In this document: positions 57,541 to 64,000 of the stretch, one piece after another
How positions within the stretch are numbered: position 1 is the first letter of the stretch
How the letters are laid out: every line of letters begins with the position of its first letter
Origin: Sinomonas terrae
GTDB lineage: Bacteria; Actinomycetota; Actinomycetes; Actinomycetales; Micrococcaceae
Length of the DNA: 64,000 nt
Assembly: GCF_022539255.1 (NCBI RefSeq)
Contig: NZ_JAKZBV010000001.1
Coordinates: 4,216,001 to 4,280,000 of the forward strand
Direction: 5' to 3'
Made by a program: the position numbers and the translations under genes
Notes under the pieces: generated by a model
What the model was told of the DNA's origin: nothing
What the model saw: the letters and a program-made list of their open reading frames with translations, nothing else
Databases searched by the model: none

Positions 57541-60075
57541 CTACTGGTCACCGCGTACGAGGTCGAACAAGGCCCTTCGTGAGGCCGCGTTCGTCTTGCG
57601 CAGCGCGTTCGAAATGTGGCTCTCCACAGTCCGGATGCTGAGGCCGAACTGGTCGGCGATCTCCTGATTGGTGCGGGTTCCCGCAAGCAGGGCGATCTCT
57701 CGCTCCCGGTCGGTGAGGCTCAGATAGGGGACCCCGGGCTCGAACGCGATGAACTGCCCGTCGGGCCGATGCTTCCTCATGAATCGCTCGGCGGCGCGTT
57801 CAATGGCCACGACAGCTGGGCCGCTATGGCTGCTCACACGGTGCTTGCGCACGGCGCCGCGAAGGAGCATGGCGATCTGGTAGGCGTCCCCGTCGGGCTC
57901 GTATTCGTCGGGGAACCGGTCAAGCACTTCGATGTCGCCCTCGAGCACGGCGCTGGCCACCCGGAGGAGCTGATCGTGCCGAGTAATGCCCTGTTCCCGC
58001 AGGATCTTCTCGAGCCGCGACTTCACGCGGGGCGTGGGGAGAAGGCACAGCGCAAAGAGGCCCGAGTACACGGCTTCGAGGATGAACCCGTGCGCCTTCT
58101 GAGCGGCGAGGAGAGTGCTGGCGCGCTGGTCGAAGGCTTCCGCACTGGCCGGCTTCCGTGCCACCAACTCGTAGACGCCCTTGCCGATCCCCGGAAGCGG
58201 CCCGACGTCGTTCGCCGCCGTCGCCTGCTCTCCAAGGGAGGACGACGCCGCGTCGGCCCGGAGCGCAGAGAGGCGCAGCATCGCGTTGTACAGGGAACCT
58301 AGGAGGAAGCCCGGACGCTTCAGTGAGAAGGCCCAGCCCATGAGGTATTCAGCCTCGTCGAACAGGCCCCGTGACAGGAGCGCAAGCGAAGCCACGTAGC
58401 TCTGGGTGACGAGGCTGAACTGATCGACGTTGCGGAGCGCAGCGCGACGGCGCTGGAGCGAGTATGCGAGCGCCTCGTCAACACGGCCGCTCGCGAAAAG
58501 GGCCAGCCCCCGGATCAGCGGCTCGAAGCGCGGCAGGGTCTCGAAGCCCTGGGCCCCGTCCATCGCGGCGATCGCTGCCTCGGGTTTCAACCTGAAGAGC
58601 TCGAGCAGGCCACGCGCGACGGCGATGACCCCGCTGGTGGGCTGCCGCACGGGCAGGCGGGCAAATTCGGCGTCGAGATCTGCGGGCATCTCCGTGTGCT
58701 GGGAACGCACCAGCAGGCTGAAGGCGCGCGCCTCCTCCGCCCACTCGGGCTCCGCCTCGGCGAAGTCCTCGAGAATCGTGAGTCCTCCGTGCAGGTCGCC
58801 GTCGTCCATGACAGCCCAGAGCGCCCTGGTCATGTTGAAGAAGAGCAGGTCCGAAGGCTCCCCGGTAGGGTCAGTGAGCTCGAAGACCCTGCGGATGCGG
58901 CGACGGTCCAGAGCCGCTCCCCAATAGACCCGGAGGAAGGCGACCGCGTTGGACATCGTCCTCTCGGCCTCCCACGCCGCGTAGTAGAGCTGCTCGACCG
59001 ATTCAAGCCGCTTGTGGAAGTACCGCACGGTCGCGGCGTGGCTGCCGCCATGCTCCTCCCTCAGCGCCACGAGCTCAGCGGCCGCCGTGCCGTCCGAGAG
59101 CGGCAGCTCGTCCTCATGCCGGAGCGCATCGAGGCCGCCGGTCAGCGAGTCGCGGAGGATCCTGCGAGAGTTCAGCACGTGGTTGGCGAGATAGTCCTCG
59201 ACGACGGGAGGGAACACGGAGGCAAACAGCTGCCCATCTGGTCCCGGCACTGCCGAGACGAACCGACGATGCTCGAGGCTGTCGAGGACGTCCGCCCCCA
59301 CCGAGATGACCAGCTCTGGCACGGGCGTCGGGCCGAGCACCGACAGCGTGGTGAGGGCCTTGAACTCCTCCGGTCGCAGCCCGTGGAGCAAAGACTCGAC
59401 GGTCCCGTGGAGGTGCTCGTTCATGAGCGAGCCGTTGATCCCGTACTTCCCGTCCCGGAGCACGAGCCGCTCGCTGAGCACGGCCGTCTCGATGATGCGC
59501 ACCGCGAGGCGGAGGTTGCCCCCCGACTTCGCGAGAATGCGGGCCGGGACATCCACCTCGGCCGGCGCGCCCAGCATCTGCAGCAGGAGCGCGTTGACCT
59601 GCTCGTACCGGAGCGGCGCGAGCGAGACCGTGGCCTCGGGCCAACGGCCAAGGACGACGGCGGGCGTCCGGGACTCGAACGGCACGTCACTCATGGTCGC
59701 GATGAGCGGCACTTCCGTCCGCTTCTGCACGATGTCGATGACCGCCAGCGACTCGCGGTCGAGGCTCTCGATGCCATCGACGACGATGGCGCGAGGCCCG
59801 ATGCGCGAGACATGTTCCGAGAGGAGGTCGGCGATCCCGAGGATTCCCGAAGCCCGTGGCCGAAGATCAATCCCCATCGAGACAATCCCCGCGAACGGCA
59901 CTCCGGCCAACGACTGGGTCGCGAAGACCGCGTAGACACGCGTGCCGCGCCCCTCGAGCTCTTCGACAACCCTCTTCGCGACGGAGGTTCGGCCGCTTCC
60001 CGAGGCCCCCACGATCCGAACGCCGAGATTGTGCGCGACATAGCGCAGCACCCGGTCAATGACCTGTTCAAACAA
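57541..60075 (-). CDS. Large ATPase regulator with LuxR-type HTH
   Basis: 844 residues. The N-terminal STAND/AAA-like ATPase has Walker A IVGASGSGRTSV (about 21-32) and a Walker B-like RAIVVDGIESLDRESL. A long helical, TPR-like middle section follows. The C-terminal LuxR/FixJ HTH is LTDREREIALLAGTRTNQEIADQFGLSIRTVESHISNALRKTNAASRRALFDLV (about 785-840). This is a LAL/MalT-type layout: such proteins sense a ligand, use ATP and activate transcription. The target is unknown. The only start is TTG 60075 with a weak AAAGG; an internal GTG would remove part of the ATPase. It is isolated between two long non-coding regions. Confidence 0.9.
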   Translation of the reverse strand: MFEQVIDRVLRYVAHNLGVRIVGASGSGRTSVAKRVVEELEGRGTRVYAVFATQSLAGVPFAGIVSMGIDLRPRASGILGIADLLSEHVSRIGPRAIVVDGIESLDRESLAVIDIVQKRTEVPLIATMSDVPFESRTPAVVLGRWPEATVSLAPLRYEQVNALLLQMLGAPAEVDVPARILAKSGGNLRLAVRIIETAVLSERLVLRDGKYGINGSLMNEHLHGTVESLLHGLRPEEFKALTTLSVLGPTPVPELVISVGADVLDSLEHRRFVSAVPGPDGQLFASVFPPVVEDYLANHVLNSRRILRDSLTGGLDALRHEDELPLSDGTAAAELVALREEHGGSHAATVRYFHKRLESVEQLYYAAWEAERTMSNAVAFLRVYWGAALDRRRIRRVFELTDPTGEPSDLLFFNMTRALWAVMDDGDLHGGLTILEDFAEAEPEWAEEARAFSLLVRSQHTEMPADLDAEFARLPVRQPTSGVIAVARGLLELFRLKPEAAIAAMDGAQGFETLPRFEPLIRGLALFASGRVDEALAYSLQRRRAALRNVDQFSLVTQSYVASLALLSRGLFDEAEYLMGWAFSLKRPGFLLGSLYNAMLRLSALRADAASSSLGEQATAANDVGPLPGIGKGVYELVARKPASAEAFDQRASTLLAAQKAHGFILEAVYSGLFALCLLPTPRVKSRLEKILREQGITRHDQLLRVASAVLEGDIEVLDRFPDEYEPDGDAYQIAMLLRGAVRKHRVSSHSGPAVVAIERAAERFMRKHRPDGQFIAFEPGVPYLSLTDREREIALLAGTRTNQEIADQFGLSIRTVESHISNALRKTNAASRRALFDLVRGDQ

Positions 60076-60493
60076 GACTAGAAGACCTTTCGCTGTTGTC
60101 TGCCCCCCAGCAGCCCTCGCCGTCGAGCCGGCGGCCGGAACCGTCGTCGTGCTCGAAGGAAGAAGGATGACGCAAACACCGCGCGCGCTGCTTCTGGACG
60201 AACCTACGGGCTGAGCGCATGGCCTCCGTGGCTCCGAAGCCGTTTCTCCGTGTACAGAACTCGGCGACTAAGTGGTGGCGCAGGTTCGGCATCAGTGCTC
60301 AACCCCTCCAAATCAGAAAACGAACTACCCCCGCGCATACTGAGCACTGAGCGACGAAGCCATGACGCGCATTCCCGGCGCGGGGAGGAATCCGAACCGC
60401 CCGCGCCCAATTCACCTTGGTCGCGTACCATGCGTCATGCCGGCCGTCGCCGGACCCCTGCCCAGCCCGCACGGCCCGCACCCCGGAGGATTC
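60076..60493. other. Intergenic region before the phosphate genes
   Basis: A 418-bp divergent region. It contains the 10-bp inverted repeat at 60292-60350 and the Shine-Dalgarno GGAGGA of the DUF47 gene. A short A-rich stretch (AAATCAGAAAACGAAC, 60310-60325) lies between the repeat arms. No clear PHO-box repeats (GTTCACC type) were recognised. Confidence 0.5.
60292..60350. promoter_or_regulatory. 10-bp inverted repeat, 49-bp spacing
   Basis: TCAGTGCTCA (60292-60301) and TGAGCACTGA (60341-60350), perfect, flanking an A-rich segment. This is a candidate operator pair for the LuxR-type regulator or the phosphate operon. Confidence 0.45.
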
Positions 60494-61111
60494 ATGAAGC
60501 TGCGTCTCTTCCCGCAGGAGACGGCCGCGCTCGAACTCCTCGCGGATCTCGCGCAGCAATTGGTTCTCGCGGTGCAGGTGCTCTCCGAGATGTTCGGAGC
60601 GCCCCGCGAAGAGCACGAGCGAATCTTCGAAGAACTCATGCGGATCGATCGGCGCGCAACCGAGCTCCAGCGCTCGCTCCTGACCCAATTGCGCACAAGC
60701 TTCATCAACCCTCTCCCCCGCGAGGACCTCCTCGACCTCTCCGAGGGGCTCGGCGAAGCAATGGAGCAGCTCGTGGCCGTCGGGGAGATCACGCTCGTGA
60801 ACCGTCTCGACCGGCCTGCACGGGAGGCGTCGGACCAACTCGAGATCGTGAACCGCCAGGCCGAGCTCACGGTCGGCGCGATGAGGGGCCTCGGGCACCT
60901 CGACGGCCTCGAGGACTACTGGATCGAGATGATCCGCCTCGCCAAACGGGCAAACCACACGCACCGCCTGTGGGCTGCCAACGCGGTGCGCGAACTCTCC
61001 CTGAACACCTACGCGCGGAGCATCGAGATGGCGAGGGCACTTCTCGGTGCGGCCCACGCGCTCAAAGACGTCGGCGCCAACGTGGGCCGGATCATCGTGA
61101 AAGAGTCGTGA
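60494..61111 (+). CDS. PhoU-like DUF47 protein, Pit accessory
   Basis: A 205-residue all-helical DUF47 (PhoU-like) protein: MKLRLFPQETAALELLADLAQQLVLAVQVLSEMFG, EELMRIDRRATELQRSLLTQLRTSFINPLPREDLLDLSEGL, and HRLWAANAVRELSLNTY. The TSFINPLPREDL segment with acidic neighbours is the metal-binding signature of the family. DUF47 proteins are encoded next to Pit transporters and modulate phosphate uptake. GGAGGA lies 5 nt before ATG 60494. One base separates its stop from the Pit start. Confidence 0.92.
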   Translation: MKLRLFPQETAALELLADLAQQLVLAVQVLSEMFGAPREEHERIFEELMRIDRRATELQRSLLTQLRTSFINPLPREDLLDLSEGLGEAMEQLVAVGEITLVNRLDRPAREASDQLEIVNRQAELTVGAMRGLGHLDGLEDYWIEMIRLAKRANHTHRLWAANAVRELSLNTYARSIEMARALLGAAHALKDVGANVGRIIVKES

Positions 61112-61112
61112 G

Positions 61113-62123
61113 GTGAGCATCGCGCTACTTGTCGCGGTGGTCGTCTTCACGTCTGTCTTCGCGTTCCTCAACGGGTTCCGCGACGCCTCCAACGCGGTCG
61201 GCCTCACTGTCCGCACTCGAGCTCTCACCCCGAGTGTCGCCGTCATCCTCGCGGCCTTCTTCAACGTCGTCGGCACGGTCACTAGCGCATGGCTCCTCAA
61301 CTACTTCGGCGGCAGCTGGCTCACCGCCCCCAACGGCGCGCGTGGCCTCGTCGTGCTCCTTGCCACCGTGGTGAGCGCAAGCCTGTGGAACGCATACCTC
61401 TGGTGGCGGGGCTATCCGTCGTCGTCCACGCACGCCCTAGTCGGCGGACTCGTCGGCGCAAGCTTCGCGTCGGTGATTCGCGGGCACGCGCTCCAGGACG
61501 GCCTCGCGAACCTCCTGTGGTTCCAGGTGTGGCTCCCGCTCCTCATCTCTCCGGTGCTCGCCTTCGCCGTCGCGTTCTTCCTCACGAGCTTCACCACCCG
61601 GATCGCGCGCTACCGCCAGCCGAGCCAAGCACACGCGATGCTGCGCGCGACCCAATCCGTCGGGACCGCGGCCGTTGCGTTCGGGCACGGACTTCAGGAC
61701 GGGCAGCGGATCATCGCGGTCCTCGTCGTGGCGGCGATCGGGAACCGGACCGACTGGACGGGGGTCCCCGGATGGATCGTCGTCGTCGCGGCCCTCGCCC
61801 TCGGCATCGGCACGCTCGCGGGCGGGTGGAGGGTCACCTACACCCTGAGCCACCGGCTGATCCGTACGGATCCGCTTCGCGGCTTCGTCTCCCAACTCGT
61901 GACGACGCTCATGCTGTTCTTCGGCGCGCTCTGGCTCAAGTGGCCGCTCTCGACCACGCACACCGTGGCCGCCTCGATCCTCGGTGCCGGCAGCAATCAG
62001 AGGTACTCCGCGGTCAACGGACGGCTCCTGACCAGGCTCGTGGCCGTCTGGATCGCGACCCCGCTCGTGACGGCGCTTCTCGGCCTCGTCCTCGCACTCG
62101 CCTTCGACCCGCTAGCCTCGTAG
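61113..62123 (+). CDS. pit: PiT-family inorganic phosphate transporter
   Basis: 336 residues with about ten helices. It has the duplicated PiT signatures FLNGFRDASNAVGLTVRTRAL (N-terminal) and AFGHGLQDGQRIIAVL (C-terminal), with PSSSTHALVGGLVGA and PLSTTHTVAAS in the matching loops. It is a low-affinity metal-phosphate/H+ symporter. The first signature reads GFRD instead of the usual GxND. GTG 61113 follows the DUF47 stop directly, so translation is coupled. It converges on pstB. Confidence 0.94.
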   Translation: MSIALLVAVVVFTSVFAFLNGFRDASNAVGLTVRTRALTPSVAVILAAFFNVVGTVTSAWLLNYFGGSWLTAPNGARGLVVLLATVVSASLWNAYLWWRGYPSSSTHALVGGLVGASFASVIRGHALQDGLANLLWFQVWLPLLISPVLAFAVAFFLTSFTTRIARYRQPSQAHAMLRATQSVGTAAVAFGHGLQDGQRIIAVLVVAAIGNRTDWTGVPGWIVVVAALALGIGTLAGGWRVTYTLSHRLIRTDPLRGFVSQLVTTLMLFFGALWLKWPLSTTHTVAASILGAGSNQRYSAVNGRLLTRLVAVWIATPLVTALLGLVLALAFDPLAS

Positions 62124-62148
62124 CCAGCCGGGGATCGGAGGGAGGGGC

Positions 62149-62928
62149 CTACCCGAAGCGACCCGAGACGTAGTCCTCGGTCGCCTTCTCCTTGGGGTTG
62201 TTGAAGATCGTCGTCGTGTCCGCGTACTCGATGAGCTTGCCCGGCTTGCCGGTACCCGCGATGTTGAAGAACGCCGTCTTGTCCGAAACGCGAGCAGCCT
62301 GCTGCATGTTGTGCGTCACGATGACGACCGTGTAGCGCTCCTTGAGCTCGTTGATGAGGTCCTCGACCGCGAGCGTGGAGATCGGGTCGAGGGCCGAGCA
62401 CGGCTCGTCCATGAGGATGACGTCGGGCTTCACGGCGATCGCTCGCGCAATGCACAGGCGCTGCTGCTGGCCGCCCGAGAGGCCGGAGCCCGGCTTGTCC
62501 AGGCGGTCCTTGACCTCATTCCAGAGGTTTGCGCCCTTGAGCGAGGACTCGACGATCTCCTGGGCGTCGGACTTCGAGAGCCGACCGCCGTTCAGCTTCA
62601 CCCCGGCAAGGACGTTGTCGCGGATGGACATCGTGGGGAAGGGGTTGGGGCGCTGGAAGACCATGCCCACGTGGCTGCGCACGGCCACAGGGTCGACGCC
62701 CGAGCCGTAGAGGTCGTCACCGTCGAGGAGCACTTGTCCCTCGACCCGGGCGCCCGGAAGGACCTCGTGCATGCGGTTGAGCGTGCGGAGGAAGGTCGAC
62801 TTGCCGCAGCCCGAGGGGCCGATGAACGCGGTGACGGAACGCGCGGCGATGTTGATGGAGACGCCCTCGACGGCCAGGAAGTTGCCGTAGTAGACGTTCA
62901 GGTCCTTGACGTCGATTCGCTTGGACAT
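62149..62928 (-). CDS. pstB: Phosphate ABC transporter ATP-binding protein
   Basis: A 259-residue ABC ATPase. Walker A is GPSGCGKST, followed by the PstB-specific [24 protein letters not shown]; the Q-loop is [14 protein letters not shown], the signature [17 protein letters not shown] and Walker [17 protein letters not shown]. It energises high-affinity phosphate import with PstA, PstC and PstS. It lies 37 bp after pstA on the same strand and ends the pst operon as seen here. Confidence 0.97.
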   Translation of the reverse strand: MSKRIDVKDLNVYYGNFLAVEGVSINIAARSVTAFIGPSGCGKSTFLRTLNRMHEVLPGARVEGQVLLDGDDLYGSGVDPVAVRSHVGMVFQRPNPFPTMSIRDNVLAGVKLNGGRLSKSDAQEIVESSLKGANLWNEVKDRLDKPGSGLSGGQQQRLCIARAIAVKPDVILMDEPCSALDPISTLAVEDLINELKERYTVVIVTHNMQQAARVSDKTAFFNIAGTGKPGKLIEYADTTTIFNNPKEKATEDYVSGRFG

Positions 62929-62965
62929 GCTTTCCTTCGGTTCGAAAAGGTCGATCTGGGGGCGG

Positions 62966-64000
62966 TCAGCGACCGGTCTTCGGGGCGAAGATCCGCGCGA
63001 CGAGGCGCGCCACGAGGTTGAGGATCATGACGAAGATGATGAGCACGAGGGCGGCGCCCCATGCTCGCTGGATGCTCGGATCCGGGTTCGACGGCGACGT
63101 CGGGTTGAGGATCTGGAAGTAGATGTACGTCGGAAGGGACGCCATCCAGTCCGAGAACACGTTCAAGTTGATCTTCGTCGCGAAGCCGGCCGTGAGCAGG
63201 ATCGGGGCCGTCTCACCGATGACGCGGGCGATCGCGAGGGTGATGCCCGAGGCGATGCCCGAGATCGCGGTGGGGATGACGACCTTGAGGATGGTCCGCC
63301 ACTTCCGCACGCCGAGGGCGTAGGCGGCCTCGCGGAGCTCGTTGGGGACGATGCGGAGCATCTCCTCGCTCGAGCGGACGACGACGGGGATCATGAGGAC
63401 CGTGAGCGCGATGGCCGCGACGAAGCCGGTCTCCGTTCCCGGACCGAAGATCGTGGCGAACAGCGCCGCGGCAAAGAGGCCTGCGACGATCGACGGGATG
63501 CCGGTCATGACATCGACGAACAGCGTGATCGCCTTCGCCAGCCGGCGGCCCTCGCCGTACTCCACGAGGTAGATCGAGGTGAGCAGCCCGATCGGCACCG
63601 AGATGAGCGTGGCCCACAGGGTGATGAGCAGGGTGCCCATGATGGCGTGGTAGATGCCGCCGAGCACCCGACTGCCCGTGTTCACGGACTCGTTGTCCTG
63701 GATGCCGCTCACGCCGTTCATCGACGTGCCGAGGAAGCCAGGCGTGAGGAGGCCCTTGATGCCGCCCTCGAGCACGGTCCAAAGGACCGAGAACAGTGGC
63801 AGGACCACCACGATGAACGCACCGACGACGAGGCACGTGGCGAACTTGTCGCGTGCCTTGCGGCCGCCCTCGACCGCGCCGCTCCACGAGACGTAGACGA
63901 GCGTGTAGATGACCGCCGAGAAGACTCCCCACCCGAAGACATTGAAGCCGATGAGGGTCGAAAGGGCCGCACCCACGACGAGGCCGACGGCGAGCGCCGC
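62966..64000 (-). CDS. pstA: Phosphate ABC transporter permease PstA, 5' end cut
   Basis: 345 codons are visible and the frame is open to the window edge, so the start is outside; GTG 63976 is only an internal candidate because [16 protein letters not shown] continues the first helix upstream. The protein has six or more helices and the permease EAA-type loop [48 protein letters not shown]. It forms the membrane channel with PstC for phosphate import. The pstS and pstC genes are expected just beyond the window. Confidence 0.95.
   Translation of the reverse strand, partial: AALAVGLVVGAALSTLIGFNVFGWGVFSAVIYTLVYVSWSGAVEGGRKARDKFATCLVVGAFIVVVLPLFSVLWTVLEGGIKGLLTPGFLGTSMNGVSGIQDNESVNTGSRVLGGIYHAIMGTLLITLWATLISVPIGLLTSIYLVEYGEGRRLAKAITLFVDVMTGIPSIVAGLFAAALFATIFGPGTETGFVAAIALTVLMIPVVVRSSEEMLRIVPNELREAAYALGVRKWRTILKVVIPTAISGIASGITLAIARVIGETAPILLTAGFATKINLNVFSDWMASLPTYIYFQILNPTSPSNPDPSIQRAWGAALVLIIFVMILNLVARLVARIFAPKTGR

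Noticed and set aside
60076..60493. PHO boxes for the DUF47-pit and pst genes
   Set aside because: No tandem GTTCACC-like repeats were found by eye; only the 10-bp inverted repeat stands out.

Overview
The window is high-GC, gene-dense DNA that looks like an actinobacterial chromosome, most likely from the family Micrococcaceae (Arthrobacter/Sinomonas-like; this is inferred from gene content, not from a search). The pointers are a DUF222/13E12-type HNH protein, a DUF6458 protein, a LapA-domain protein, ATGA-coupled operons, and many genes whose start codon lies 6-7 nt downstream of a TAnnnT hexamer, as expected for leaderless actinobacterial transcripts.

Layout. 1-6020: the end of a Pro-Ala-rich NlpC/P60 wall hydrolase, a tandem universal stress protein, an NCS2 purine permease, and a PadR regulator with its HAAS-type membrane partner under a perfect 27-bp palindrome. 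6039-11212: a sugar-acid locus recognisable as D-apionate catabolism. SDR, apionolactonase-like and GntR genes diverge from 3-oxo-isoapionate decarboxylase-like and apionate oxidoisomerase-like genes. 11284-21511: an HNH protein, then histidine utilisation (hutG, hutH, hutU, an IclR regulator and a HutT-like permease), with two IclR-type boxes 75 bp apart upstream of hutU. 21508-25500: 3-hydroxybutyrate dehydrogenase, an MHS transporter, a LysR regulator and a spermidine-synthase-like gene. 25779-31642: an acyltransferase and a polytopic membrane gene split by nested insertion sequences. An IS1380 element sits inside an IS110 element, which sits inside the gene; removing exactly 3,123 bp restores a 538-codon frame. 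31662-41979: GNAT, O-methyltransferase, a solo 1,185-residue SF1 helicase of lower GC, a thiamine-binding protein, TetR, AzlCD, GDPD and DUF445. 42119-48440: DUF6458, then a fructose PTS operon (fruR-fruK-fruA-ptsI-ptsH) whose ptsI-ptsH part is extremely GC-rich. 48594-56197: a pentapeptide protein, dehydrogenases, FabF, LapA, a PrmC-related methyltransferase, dodecin, an XRE/XRE/ImmA-type regulatory module, an isochorismatase and tRNA-Lys(TTT). 56311-64000: a conserved actinobacterial protein, a highly structured intergenic region with attenuator-like pairing, a large LuxR-type ATPase regulator, and phosphate uptake genes (DUF47-Pit, then pstB and pstA, with pstA cut by the window edge).

The catabolic modules each pair a local regulator with a palindrome in the divergent promoter (apionate/GntR, hut/IclR, bdh/LysR, fru/DeoR). 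Possible novelty lies in five places: the nested IS that cuts the presumed bridge-RNA region of an IS110 element, the solo SF1 helicase, the structured RNA candidate at 57010-57200, an SDR in place of the usual apiose dehydrogenase, and the recurrent 13-22-bp duplications at gene boundaries.
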